A stretch of DNA of 64,000 nucleotides from Spirodela intermedia (taxonomy: Eukaryota; Streptophyta; Magnoliopsida; Alismatales; Araceae), in assembly GCA_902729315.2 (NCBI GenBank), contig LR746272.1:4905037-4969036 (forward strand), given 5' to 3'. Both the position numbers and the translations under genes were made by a program. Positions 10,763 to 21,070 of this stretch are shown here, one piece after another (within the stretch, counting starts at the first letter, position 1; each line of letters begins with the position of its first letter). The notes under the pieces were generated by a model. It saw only the letters and a program-made list of their open reading frames with translations. It had not been told where the DNA came from and made no database searches.

Positions 10763-13282
10763 TCATATAAGCTGATCTATGGCCATCAAAATATATTTGT
10801 ATCCCAAGGTAAGTTTTATGATATTCTTTTTCAGATTTAGCATAAATTCATTTACTTCATATATATACCTTGACATACTTTCAGCCAAAACAAAATGGAA
10901 ATTAACAAAATTTTTCCAAAAATAATATTTCCATTTTGAAAAGAATCTTTCCTTATTTCTATCTTGTTTTGTTAGGCTCTCATTCATTAATAAATACTTT
11001 TTATTAATAAACCATAAAATGTGATCAGGCCATATAATTTTCAGATTAGCTCTTGCCCAATCTAAAATTTTTTCATCTAAATTGGTATCTCTAATTCTTC
11101 CACTCACCCATTTCTTAATGTCTTCTTTTATCTGCATAATCTTTCCCTGCTCCATTTTATCTTCCATACATATTTGTTCAATTTGTGAGGAGTGAAATAT
11201 TTCAAGCTTAGAAATAATTCTAATGGGCTGTGGGTTTTGAAGGATGGAAGGATTGTCTTCTTTAATCTCAGATCTAATGAATTCAGTAAAATTCAAATTT
11301 TCTCCTCCAAAATTATTTCTATATTCACATCTATTATTTTCGCTTGTTCCCATTAGTTGAATCAATTCTTTTTCTAGCTTTTCGTTTCTCAACTCATCAA
11401 ATTCTTCATCTTCCCAAGAGCTATCTTTTAATTTTGGTATATGATATACATCATCATCCTCACAATCAACATCCATGGCTGCAAAATTATGATTAGATTC
11501 ATTAATTTCGTCTCCTCCATCTCCCAAATCAATTGATTTTTCCTCACCTGAAATATATTTTTCTTCATTTCTGTCCTTACTCCCTTCTACTAAAATTTGG
11601 ACGAATTTTCTATGATCAGTTGCTGTTTCTTCATCTAAGGGTTCTTTCTCCTCATCATCCTCACTATATTCATTCATCAATTGTGAGCAATAAATGATTT
11701 TATTCAAATTTTCTGCTACTATATTTTTGCCCTTAATATCCTCATTTACTTCTAATGGATCATCAATTTCTTCTAATAATTGGAAATAAGGATCAGGTAA
11801 AATATTCTCACTCAATGTATTCACTGTCCTAACATTTTCATTTCGTGGGTTTTTTTCTAAATTTATCCAGTTAGACTCTTCTTGCTGAAATCTTACTGTT
11901 GGACAGTTTTCTGAATTTTCTATGGGCTGACTAGGTAGCTGTCCCTCTTCTCTCTTATTCCCAAGAGCCTCTATAATTTGTTTCTGATGAAGCATCATTT
12001 GATTCATAGTTTGTTGCATCATTTGATTCATAGTTTGTTGCATCATTTGGCTCATTTGCTGCATCATTTCCATAGCATCAGGTTGGGTTTGAGAGGGCTG
12101 ATTTTTCTGAAATCTATTTTCTTGTTTTGGACGAAATTCAGAGTTTGAATTGGGTCTAAGTGCTTCTGGATTTTGAATATTATTTGGGTCTCTCCATGAA
12201 AAATTATTCCTCCAATTAGGATTATAAGAATTTGAAAAATTTTCCCTATTTCTATTAAAACCGTGAGCTACTTGCACTTGTTCTTGCATAGGGTGAAATG
12301 ATTGATCTAAATTATAACATTGAAGTTCAGAATAATCATTTTCACCATACATAGGACATGTACTATTCGAATTAAGTTGAGGGTTAAAAGGCTTTCTAAT
12401 ATTATCAATAAGTAAATCAATTTTTTCTAATCTTTGATTAATCTGATTAACCTCATTTCTAAGTTTAGAATCATCATCATGATGCAATTCATAAATTTCT
12501 CTCTTCATTTCCTTGTCATATAATTCAAAAGAGGCTTGATCTCTAGAATTTTCACTTAAATTCTCATAAAGACTGTAAATCTCATCAGGAGTTTTCTCCA
12601 TAAAAGCTCCTCCACATATAGAATCAACCATATTTCTATGTTGTTCTAATAATCCATCATAAAAAATTCTATTGAGCTGCCACTTGGGTATAGCATGATG
12701 AGGACACTTTCTAAGTAAATCTTTGAATTTTTCCCATGTCTCATGCAAAGTTTCTCCTGGTCTTTGAGAAAAACTCCATATATGTTTTCTCATATTTTGA
12801 GTTTTTCCTAAGGGATAAAATTTTCGAAGAAAGGCCTGTTCTATATCTTTCCAGCTAGTTAATTCTCTATCTAATGTGGATAGCCAATGACTAGCTTTGT
12901 CCCTAAGTGTATGAGGGAATAATTTCATCTTAATAATTTCCGGTGTAACTTGAGGGAGATTAACTAAATCACAGACCATATGAAATTTTTCTAAGTGCTG
13001 ATGAGGTTCCTCTAAAGGCAATCCATGAAAATTAGGGAGCATTTGAAATATTCCTGGATTTATTTCGAATTTAACAGTGGGTGCTAATGGGACTCTAATA
13101 TTAGATGCTCTTTGAAATGAATCAGGGATATAATGATTTTTCATGGCCATAGGATTGTTCTCAGTTTGACCTGTACTTCCTTCAGGATCCATCAAAATTA
13201 ATTTTTCTTTCGGATTTTTCTTTTTGAATGAAATAATGAAAGGATTTTCTAGCCTTGGATGCAAGGATCTTCTACCATGCAT
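10763..13282 (-). CDS. Gag with novel acidic C-terminal tail (839 aa, intact)
   Basis: The first ATG is at 13282 (MHGRRSLHPRLENPF); an in-frame TTG lies nine bases upstream. Residues about 90-215 are a retrotransposon capsid domain (EPHQHLEKFHMVC, LRDKASHWLSTL, FLRKFYPLGKTQNMRKH, WEKFKDLLRKCP). At 309-322 a CCHC-like knuckle reads CPMYGENDYSELQC, with Tyr where the second Cys and the His should be. Residues about 404-432 are Met/Gln-rich repeats. Up to about residue 505 (ILPDPYFQLLEE) it parallels gag of the pol-bearing elements. Residues 506-839 are unrelated to pol: an acidic part (EYSEDDEEKEPLDEE; WEDEEFDELRNEKLEKEL), then a basic/aromatic end (ILDWARANLKIIWPDHILWF; FFSKWKYYFWKNF). It is expected to build particles that package element RNA. 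The tail's role is unknown. The whole frame is open, which is striking among wrecked neighbours. Confidence 0.88.
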   Translation of the reverse strand: MHGRRSLHPRLENPFIISFKKKNPKEKLILMDPEGSTGQTENNPMAMKNHYIPDSFQRASNIRVPLAPTVKFEINPGIFQMLPNFHGLPLEEPHQHLEKFHMVCDLVNLPQVTPEIIKMKLFPHTLRDKASHWLSTLDRELTSWKDIEQAFLRKFYPLGKTQNMRKHIWSFSQRPGETLHETWEKFKDLLRKCPHHAIPKWQLNRIFYDGLLEQHRNMVDSICGGAFMEKTPDEIYSLYENLSENSRDQASFELYDKEMKREIYELHHDDDSKLRNEVNQINQRLEKIDLLIDNIRKPFNPQLNSNSTCPMYGENDYSELQCYNLDQSFHPMQEQVQVAHGFNRNRENFSNSYNPNWRNNFSWRDPNNIQNPEALRPNSNSEFRPKQENRFQKNQPSQTQPDAMEMMQQMSQMMQQTMNQMMQQTMNQMMLHQKQIIEALGNKREEGQLPSQPIENSENCPTVRFQQEESNWINLEKNPRNENVRTVNTLSENILPDPYFQLLEEIDDPLEVNEDIKGKNIVAENLNKIIYCSQLMNEYSEDDEEKEPLDEETATDHRKFVQILVEGSKDRNEEKYISGEEKSIDLGDGGDEINESNHNFAAMDVDCEDDDVYHIPKLKDSSWEDEEFDELRNEKLEKELIQLMGTSENNRCEYRNNFGGENLNFTEFIRSEIKEDNPSILQNPQPIRIISKLEIFHSSQIEQICMEDKMEQGKIMQIKEDIKKWVSGRIRDTNLDEKILDWARANLKIIWPDHILWFINKKYLLMNESLTKQDRNKERFFSKWKYYFWKNFVNFHFVLAESMSRYIYEVNEFMLNLKKNIIKLTLGYKYILMAIDQLI

Positions 13283-13471
13283 AAAAATCAATAAATTCGA
13301 GGGAAAAAGTTAGTAACTGTTACCCTCCTTCAGGATGCTCCAGTCCTTGCCGTGCTTCTTTTCGTTCCCTTTTTCTAATAAAAATCAGCAAAAAGAAAAT
13401 AAAACAAGAGTAAAGTTTTTTTTGTGTACTCTAAGAGAAAAACAGAAAAATACTAAATATTATGCAATACA

Positions 13472-13489
13472 TCCCCGGCAACGGCGCCA
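13472..13489 (-). promoter_or_regulatory. tRNA-Asp primer binding site (intact)
   Basis: The minus strand reads TGGCGCCGTTGCCGGGGA, complementary over all 18 bases to the 3' end (with CCA) of plant tRNA-Asp(GUC), five bases from the LTR end. It primes minus-strand DNA synthesis. The leader between it and gag (13283-13471) has no frame of note. Confidence 0.93.
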
Positions 13490-13494
13490 AAATT

Positions 13495-15258
13495 TGACGT
13501 GACTCAGTCGTTGTATGTTAAATCACGCAAATATAAAATTTATAAAACTAGAAAATACGAATTTTCGGATATTTAGAAGTATTTCTAAATAAATATATCA
13601 ATTATAATTCAATAAAAATTCCAAAAATAGCGGTAATTTTCCAGGTCGATCACAGGGATGTAATATAATATCTGGTAATTATTCAGAATTTTTCTCAATG
13701 AGTACGATTTTCTTACGAATTTTATACTAGGAAATAAAAAGGAAATATATTTAAAATTCACGAAAAAAAAAGGAAATAAGGGTGCGGACGTCAGGATGAC
13801 GTCAGCGCCCGGCGAACGCGAATCAGGCGGAAACACAGTTCCGCCCGGCGATTCTTACGTAGGCGATTACAGACGACTCAATTAATCAAATTAAGATCTG
13901 TAAAAGCCGGAAGAATCGTAGTTGAACGAAGTATAGTTTGGTAAATAAAAATCAACAAAGTATCACTAAATGAAGCGTAAATTAAATTGAAAGCAGGAAA
14001 ACAGAGTTCCGGCGTCGCGACGGCGATGCGTCGGCGATGCACCGGAATCCTGAGCGTTCGGGAGGGTCGTCGTGCAGTGTCCACGGCCTCGAAGGCTCTC
14101 CTTGGACAAAGACGACGTGGGCAATCTCTAGATAAAGCAGGAAAACAGAGTTCCGGCGTCGCGACGGCGACGCGTCGGCGATGCACCGGAATCCTGAGCG
14201 TTCGGGAGGGTCGTCGTGCAGTGTCCACGGCCTCGAAGGCTCTCCTTGGACAAAGACGACGTGGGTAATCTCTAGATCTTCTCGCGAAGTCTAGAGACCA
14301 ATGAAGTGGGTCGTCGAATCGTCTCCGGCGGCTGTCACCCGGCGGAGCGGAAAAACGGCGACTTTGCGGCTCTCCGGCGGCTGTCACCCGACGGAGAGGG
14401 GCTGGATGGAGGTGAGGCGCGTGTTAGGGAGCTTCATCCTCAGGTCCGCGCAGCAAGAGGAGGCTCTTCATCGCATCTGGTACGCTCTCAGGAGGTGGCG
14501 ACTGGTCTCCCGGCGGATCGTCCTCTTCCCGACGACGGCTTGTTCGTCGATCAATCGGAGATGATTTACTCGATGGATTGCGATCCTTTTATCGCGAATC
14601 GTTCAGAAATTTTAGTAGCAATGCTCCGCGAATCGCGTTGACGAGATTTTCGCCGATGATCCAGCGATTCCGGTTGCTTAATCCTTCACCGGCGATCTGC
14701 AGGAAAGTCGCGATAATCAGTTAAAAATATATGAATTTTGACACTGGGAGGATTCGAACCCGCGGCGGTCGCCCGCCCGTTACAAGCTGGATTTAGTCCC
14801 ACATCGGTTGTGGGCGGATTATTCGGGCGAATATAGGGTAAAGTTAGCTTTCTAGGCAAAGTCCTCTCGCGTGTACGACCACTCCTTGCCCCACAGCCGG
14901 CTGACCACCGGTGACGTGGAAGGGGAGTGGCGCACACGTGCCCCTACCGATCCAACCAAGCCGCTCGAGCCCCTGCTCGCGGCTACTCCCCGACTGCGCT
15001 TCCGACCCGCTTGCGGGCCCGGCTGGCCGGCGGATCCCCCCATTTTGCAATATTTTTATTTTTATTTCTTGTTCTTCATTTATCTCAAAACTAAGACTGT
15101 AAAAATCGTATAAAATCACATAATTACCCAAAAATTCACGTTAATCAACTGAAAACCACTTTTCATGCTTTAACACAAATATAAGTCTATTTATCATGAG
15201 TTAAGGCTAAAACTATATTATTTACTGATTATTAACTCATGATAATGAAGACTTATCA
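13495..15258 (-). repeat. 5' LTR of the gag-only element
   Basis: 1764 bases, nearly identical to 7391-9152. It carries the same tandem duplication (13993-14280), box-B-like motif, USE (14796-14806) with ATATAG at 14831-14836, GC-rich block and end-proximal inverted repeat. It would supply the element promoter: on the minus strand an ACTATATTC-like TATA region lies about 430 bases from the LTR start. Confidence 0.93.
14796..14836 (+). promoter_or_regulatory. USE plus TATA pair, antisense in 5' LTR
   Basis: GTCCCACATCG at 14796-14806, a 24-base gap, then ATATAG. It is identical in arrangement to 8690-8730. From here a rightward transcript would leave the element into flanking DNA unless stopped by the T-runs near 15043-15060. 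Confidence 0.5.
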
Positions 15259-15851
15259 TCACCCAACGAAGCTGTAGGAAAGTTGTGATAATTAAATAAA
15301 ATATATGATTTTTGACTCTAGGAGGATTCAAACCCATGCTGGTTGCCTGCCCTTTCTAGGGAAGGTGATGCAAGTTTAGTCCCACATTAGTTGTGCACCA
15401 ATTTTTCGGGTGAATATATATTAATGTTTCATTCCTAAGCAAGTCCCTTCTCTTGCATGTACCACCACTCCTTGCCCCACAGCCAATTAGCCACTGGTGA
15501 CGTGGAAGGGGAGTGACACACACGTGCCCCTATTAGTCCAAGTTGCTCGAGCCTCTACTCGCGGCTACTCCCTAACTAAACTTCCAACTTTCTTGCAGGC
15601 CTTGCTGGTCGACAGGTCCCCCTCATTTTATCTTATTTTTATTTTTTATTTCTTTTTCTTCATCTATCTCAAAAGTAAGACTGTAAAAATCATATAAATT
15701 TGTGTAAGATCACATAATTACCCAAAAAATCACATTAATCAATTAAAAACCACTTTCCACACTTTAACATAAATATGAGTCTATTTATCATGAGTTAAGG
15801 CTAAACTATATTATTTACTAATTATTAACTCATGATAATGAAGACTTATCA
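15259..15851 (-). repeat. 5' LTR of element 1, inner part
   Basis: Continuation of 6693-7390 after the insertion. It includes the decayed USE (TCCCACATTA), the conserved CCACTCCTTGCCCCACAGCC segment and the terminal inverted repeat, ending GACTTATCA. It matches 51214-51800 on the other arm of the inverted duplication, including the unusual stretch near ATATATATTAATG. Confidence 0.85.
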
Positions 15852-16208
15852 GGCCCTCAAGCTTATAAGCCACAAAAAAAGCTACAAAAATGACTTATTA
15901 GGCCTCTAAAAGAGAAACCCAATAAGCTCCCCTAAAGGAGAAAGAGGAGGGCCCTCATATGGTGCTTAAGTGGGCCTCAATTGAAGACCTAAATAAGCCC
16001 CAAAAGAAGCCCAAAAAGGAAAGAAGCCTAGGTCCCCCCCCTTAGGGTTTTAATTGGGCCTCAAAAGAGAGACCCAATAAAATCCTAAAGAAAGGGAGAC
16101 ACAAACAACAACACACACATAGAATTGGGCCTGCTAACACACAAACACGAGGCCCAACAAGTCATGTGAAAATACAAAGAAAGATAAGGGTGAGCTCGAG
16201 CTTGTCCT
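15852..16208. repeat. 0.36 kb TGGGCC-rich block, left copy
   Basis: It lies between two LTRs and reappears inverted at 50855-51213. It has several TGGGCC/GGCCCA motifs, a telo-box-like TTAGGGTTTT, and two imperfect inverted repeats with similar CTCTTTT/AAAAGAG loops (about 15892-15928 and 16042-16079). No gene is visible. It could be a remnant of a promoter or of another mobile element. Confidence 0.6.
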
Positions 16209-17737
16209 TCATGAGTTAATAATTAGTAAATAATATAGTTTTAGCTTTAACTCATGATAAATAGATTTATATTTATGTTAAAATGTGAAAAGTGATTTTC
16301 AATTGATTAATGTGAACTTTAGGTAATTATATGTTTTTATACGAATTTATATGATTTTTACAGTCTTACTTTTGAGATAAATGAAGAAAAAGAAAAAAAA
16401 ATAAAAATATAACAAAATGGAGGGGACCCGTCAGCCACTCCCCTTCCACATCACCGGTGGCTAGCCAATTGTGGGGCAAGGAGTGGTCGTACATGCATGA
16501 GAAAGGGACTTGCTTTCAAATGTAACATTATTATATATTCGTTCGAAACTTCGGCACACAAGTGATGTGGGACTAAACCCACATCACACCTTCCCCAGAA
16601 ATAGGTGGGCAACTAGCACGGGTTTGAATCCTTCCAAAGCCAAAACTCATATTTTTTATCTAATTATCACGACTTTCCTATAAATCACCGGTGAAGGATT
16701 AAGCAACTAAAATCGCTGGATCATTGGCAAAAATCTCATCAATGTGATTCATGGAGCATTGTTACTAAAATTACTGAATAATTCACAATAAAAGGATTGC
16801 GAATCTATTGAGTAAAGCATCTCCGATTGATCGACAAATAAGCCATCGTCGGGAAGAGGATAATCCACTAGGAGATGAGTCACCACCTCTGAAGAGTGTA
16901 CCAAATGTGATGAAGAGCTTCCTCTTGCTGCGTGGACCTGAGGATAAAGCTCCCTAACACGCGCCCTACCTCCATCTAGCTCTTCTCCGTCAGGTGACAG
17001 CCGTTGGAGAGCCACAAAGTTGTCATTTTTCTGTTCCACCGGGTGACAGCTATCGGAGACGATTCGACGACCCATTTAATTGATCTCTAGATTTCGTAAG
17101 GAGATCTAGAGATTGCCCACATCGTCTTTGTCCAAGGAGAGCCTTTGAGGCCATGTACACTACATGACAATCCTCTTGAACATTCAAGATTTTGGTGCAT
17201 CACCAACGCATCGTCACCGCAATGTCGGAATTCTATTTTCTTGCTTTCAACTTACTTTTTGCTTCATTTAGTGATAATTTGAGTGATTTAAATTTACTAA
17301 GATATACTTCATTCATTTACGATTTTTCCAACTTTTATAGATCTTAATTTGATTAATTAAATCATTTATAATCACTTATGTAAGAATCATTGGATGGAAC
17401 TCTATTTCTGCCCGATTTGCATTCGTCGGGTGTTGACATCATCCTAACATCCACACCCTTATTTTCCTTTTTTGTAAATTTTAAATATATTTTATTTTCA
17501 TTTTCTAGTGTAAAATTCATAAAAAATAGTATTCTTTGAGGAGAATTCTAAATAATTACCAGATATTATATTACATCCTTGTGATCGACTTGGAAAATTA
17601 CCATTTTTTAGAAGTTTTATGAAATTATAATTGATATATTTATTTATAAATATTTGTAAATATCTGAAAATTTATATTTTCTAATTTTATAAATTTTTAA
17701 TTTACATGATTTACTATACAACGACTAAGTCACGTCA
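16209..17737 (+). repeat. Old solo LTR, 5' truncated (left arm)
   Basis: Plus orientation, starting at TCATGAGTTAATAATT (about 17 bases of the LTR start are missing) and ending CACGTCA at 17737. The internal landmarks are present but CpG sites are largely converted to TG/CA. No target duplication is visible. The right-arm partner is 49966-50854. Confidence 0.85.
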
Positions 17738-18712
17738 ACTTGCCAGCAAAGACCTCACAAATTCTCTCTTTATTTTTTGCACAAGTACCCAATATGATAC
17801 TTGAGGTCATAAAGAAGATAAGGATACAATAAAACTTAGCTTAGAATTGTAGAAGAAAATAGGAAAAATGAAGCACTATGATATCCCCAAATAGCTATTA
17901 GGGCTTGCTATTGAATGGGATAGGTTTCTTGCTTGAGACTATTTTATAATCATTTCACATTTGGAATTACAAGAAATTGATGTTGCACAAAAAAGCTAAT
18001 GACAACATACTGACAAGACTCAGTGTATCAAAATATTCACATACTTTAATGACATTTAATTTAACTCAATGTGATATTAAAATTTTAATTTTCATGCTTT
18101 CTTTAGCTCACATTCCAGAAAATGGACTTCTAAAAGAAATGATGTAGGATTTGTTCTTCAATTTGTGTTCTAGTAAAGGGTTCCAAGACCTAGTGGGAAA
18201 CAAATAAACAAGAGTATCAAGCTGGCTTAGCTAGCTGGGCCTATCGTTATTGTACTGCTCTAAATCAACCCTTTCGGGTATGCCTGAGATATAATGAAGT
18301 ACAATTCCATACAGTAGACTGTCTTTAATCCGGTGATTCTCAACATCTTACAGATGGTGAGGCTAAGTTTGTCCCGTTATTATCTTTCGAAAGGCCAGGT
18401 CACGTGAAGGGAACTGAAAATATGGGCTGGATTCTGCCAGCCCGGGGCCCAAACCAGACGTTGGTAGCCGCTACAGTTGTGCGAAATAAAATTTCAAGAT
18501 GCAGATAAAATTTTGGTGGCGTGCTCACATTAGCGAATAGGAATCATAATCGGGAGAAAAGGGTTTGAGTAGGTTTCATGAGTGGTGGAGGCACACTACA
18601 GGAAAAAGACAGCGGCAGGTGGCACGCGCGTGGTGGGTATCAGTTGTCTACAAATCCAAGGCGGGACTGATACGCTTTCTTCGATGAGGTAGGACGGTGG
18701 CTGTCGACAACC
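17738..18712 (+). promoter_or_regulatory. Upstream region of BAHD gene (left copy)
   Basis: Unique DNA without a gene. A perfect G-box CACGTG lies at 18401-18406, 312 bases before the ATG, in GGTCACGTGAAGG. A GGCACGCGCGTGG segment lies near 18621. No clear TATA box is visible within 100 bases of the ATG. The 5' part (17738-18130) is AT-rich. bZIP or bHLH control through the G-box is plausible but inferred. Confidence 0.5.
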
Positions 18713-20140
18713 ATGGGGGAAGTTCGAGTCTTGAACGTCACCCGCGTCTCGCTCTCACCACTTGAAGGCCCCTGTCCGGAACCCGTCAAGCTCTCCTTCT
18801 TCGACGCCAAATGGATTCGTTTCCCTCCCCTGCAACGGGTGCTGCTGTTCAGCACCGACCGCCCGATCCCCTCCCTCGTCGAAGAGCTCAGGGAGTCCCT
18901 CTCCCGGACGCTTTCTCGTTATTATGCCCTCGCCGGGAAGTTCACCGCGGTCGACGGCACCGGCAACCTCATGATAAGTTTCTCCGGCGACGGAGGCGAC
19001 GGGGTCGATTTCCTTTGGGCAGAGGCGGAGGGGATCGATTTCCAACGGCTCACGGACATCCAGCACTACGACGAGGAGGCGTTCTTGTCTCTTGTGCCGG
19101 TCTTAGAGGCGAGTCAGCTTCCGGCTCCGGTGTTCTCCGTGCAAGTCACCGGTTTTCCTGGGAGAGGTGTGGTAATTGGGTTCTCTATGCACCACATGGC
19201 CGCCGATGGTAAGGCCATATGGCAGTTCGTTGATGCGTGGGCGGCGGAGTGCCGGATATCGTCCGGCGGAGGGGCATCGAGTCTCCCGGAGCCATTGCAT
19301 GACCGGTCGGTCATAAGTCACCCCCGAGCGGAAGAGATTGCCAGGAGTATCGTGAGGACCGTCGCTCCCAACCTCCCAAGCGTAAGCTCAATGGCTCTGT
19401 CACCGTGTCTCTTTCTCTATCTATCCATTTACCTATATCTAAATAGCTGAAACATGCGTCATGGCTGATTTCAGTTATCCGACTCTTTGATGAAATTCTA
19501 CGATCCGCGTAAGTTGTCACGGAGAACCTTCATCGTCAAGATGGAGAGCATCGCCTCCCTAAAGGACCGAGGCACCGCTACTCACCGGCCCTCGGCGTTC
19601 GCCGCCCTGGCCGCCCACATCTGGCTGAGCATCGTCAGAGCGAAGGGCATTCCACCGGACGACCTTATCTGTCCCTTCCTTTTCGAAGCTGACTGCCGCC
19701 GTCGCCTTGACCCTCCCGTCGAGGACCGCTACTTCGGCAACTGCGTCAAGCCCTGCTTGGCCGTGGCCAAGGCGTCGGAGCTGCTGGCCGGTGACGATGA
19801 GGGGATTAAGACGGCCTGCGCAGCGGTGCGGAGAGCGGTCCAGGAGGCTACTAGAGAACCGTTGAGTGACATTGAGCGCTGGACAACTAAGTCGGTTCTT
19901 ACGGGTTTTCCGATCGAGAGACTAGCGAATGTGTCGGGGTCGCCGAGGTTCCGGGTGTACGATGCGGATTTTGGCTGGGGGGGCCCTAGGAGGGTGGAGA
20001 TGGTATCAATGAACGGGAACGGGGAGGTGGCACTGTTAGCGGCAAGGGATGAAGAAGGTAGCGTGCAGCTGTCGGTATCCATCTCACGGTTGTGTATGGA
20101 TGCTTTCGCCTCCTCCTTTGTGGATGGTCTGCAGGAATGA
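18713..20140 (+). CDS. BAHD acyltransferase, anthocyanin/flavonoid-glycoside type (left copy)
   Basis: Two exons, 18713-19381 and 19475-20140, joined across a 93-base GT-AG intron (GTAAGC...TTTCAG). The frame stays open and gives 444 residues, normal for BAHD enzymes. These transfer an acyl group from acyl-CoA to a hydroxyl, usually in the cytosol. The catalytic HXXXD is HMAAD at 161-165, YFGNC lies at 309-313 and the structural DFGWG at 388-392. YFGNC and the ending resemble flavonoid/anthocyanin glucoside malonyl- or hydroxycinnamoyl-transferases; the acyl donor and acceptor cannot be told from sequence. The start AACCATGGGG fits plant initiation. The exons are strongly GC-rich against an AT-rich setting. 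Six residues differ from the copy at 48989-47562. Confidence 0.92.
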
Positions 20141-20601
20141 TGCTCCGTGTCTTCTCGTAGAGGGCTGAGCCTGAGCGGTGTTTTCCTTCATGAATTTCCA
20201 GATCTTGCCACCATGATCGTCATACTCTTAACTACCGTTTGCTTGGTGTTCAATATCGTAAACTCCGTATATATATAGATATAGATATAGATATAGGTAT
20301 AGATATATTGTGCCCTTGCGCCTCAAACAGTAGTCACTTAGGAACTAAAGCTTTCATTGTCCATGAAATCCTTACGTGATGAGTAACTTCCCTGTTATTT
20401 CAGGGACATCACCTGAATTTCTAGTGCTTCGGATTCTCTAGATTTGGCATAGACCAAGACCAAATCCCACGTGCAACTGGATGGATGAGCAGAAGCGCCA
20501 ACAGCAGCAACTTAATGTTGTTATTGACTCAGACAACTAGCTGGTCATTATAATAGCCCAATAAAATAGGGTCATTAAAATGACTAAAGAGTTCTGGGGA
20601 G
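20141..20601 (+). other. 3' flank of BAHD gene with ATAGAT microsatellite
   Basis: A short repeat of ATAGAT units at about 20266-20310 lies in the likely 3' UTR. The right-arm copy (47403-47433) is shorter by about 10 bases, the main length difference between the arms here. AATAAA near 20560 could be a polyadenylation signal. No gene is present. Confidence 0.6.
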
Positions 20602-20667
20602 TGTTAGATATGGCTGACTATTTTAAAGGATGTGTTTTAACAACACCCACTCCCCCCTCCCCCATAT
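20602..20667 (+). repeat. Copia-like LTR start, truncated
   Basis: TGTTAGATATGG begins a segment matching the start of the 412-base LTR at 46699-47110 on the right arm. After CCCCCATAT the homology ends and Athila pol sequence starts. This is the inner breakpoint of the inverted duplication. Confidence 0.5.
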
Positions 20668-21070
20668 AATTTTAGAAGATCTATGGTATGACAATCATAT
20701 ACTTGTGATTTCTTAAGATCATTTGGTACCTTAAAAATTTTAATTTCTACTAATTGATCTCCACATGAAAATTTTGCAATACCTATGGGAAAATCAATAT
20801 TCATCTTTGCTATATGCAAAAATGGTCTCCTTAGAATGATTGGTGTATCATAAAACTATCCATTAAAATCCATTTCTAGCACTACAAAATCAGCTGAAAA
20901 TTTACACCCTTTAATTGTCACTATCATATTCTCTAAAATACCTTTAGGATGTTTTATGGATCTATCAGTAAATTGTAAGATAATAGTAGAAGGTTTAAGA
21001 TCAGAAATATTAAATTTATTACAAATCCTTATATGTAATAAATTAATACTAGCACCAGTGTCAAGTAATG

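Larger units (their letters stand above)
7391..15258 (-). mobile_element. Young complete gag-only (non-autonomous) Athila-type element
   Basis: A 7868-base element on the minus strand with two full LTRs (7391-9152 and 13495-15258), an intact tRNA-Asp primer site, an intact polypurine tract and a perfect 5-base target duplication TCACC (7386-7390 and 15259-15263). By eye the LTRs differ by nine substitutions and one 2-base A-run difference in about 1762 bases (about 0.5%), so insertion is recent. The only long frame is gag with a novel tail (10763-13282). No protease, RT, RNase H or integrase is present. It fits the gag-only, terminal-repeat retrotransposon class (TR-GAG type) that must be mobilised by a pol-bearing partner. 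Confidence 0.93.
1..15851 (-). mobile_element. Athila-type Ty3/gypsy element 1 (decayed, interrupted, 3' LTR outside window)
   Basis: A minus-strand element, read right to left: 5' LTR (15851-15259 and 7390-6693), tRNA-Asp-like primer site, gag, protease, reverse transcriptase, RNase H, integrase, then a 3' non-coding region that runs off the left edge. All coding parts carry stops and frameshifts, so it is dead. The family assignment rests on RT (FMDDF box), integrase (DFMG, SDGGTHF, a CHLL/IEHK-like region) and the tRNA-Asp primer site, all typical of Athila. The 5' LTR is split by the younger element at 7391-15258. The right flank GGCCC at 15852 is the same junction as the left flank of the element at 51214, on the other arm of the inverted duplication. 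Confidence 0.88.
15852..20667 (+). repeat. Left arm of inverted segmental duplication
   Basis: It matches 51213-47045 in inverse orientation: the TGGGCC-rich block, an old LTR (with a large deletion in the right copy), 2.86 kb of unique DNA with the BAHD gene, and the start of a copia-like LTR. Coordinates across the gene sum to a constant 67702, so there are no net indels from the G-box at 18401 to the stop codon. The homology continues leftward into the LTR of element 1 and its leader. The inner edge is abrupt at CCCCCATAT. Confidence 0.9.

Noticed and set aside
13282-13291. Start of the long Gag frame at 13291
   Set aside because: That codon is TTG. The first ATG, matching the start in the other copies (MHGRR), is at 13282.
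18755-19321. Overlapping frames opposite and beside the BAHD exon (also at 48381-48958)
   Set aside because: GC-rich coding DNA opens other frames by chance; only the HMAAD/DFGWG frame matches a protein family.
20269-20310. ATAGAT repeat as a functional array
   Set aside because: It is a short microsatellite that differs in length between the two arms, as slippage predicts.
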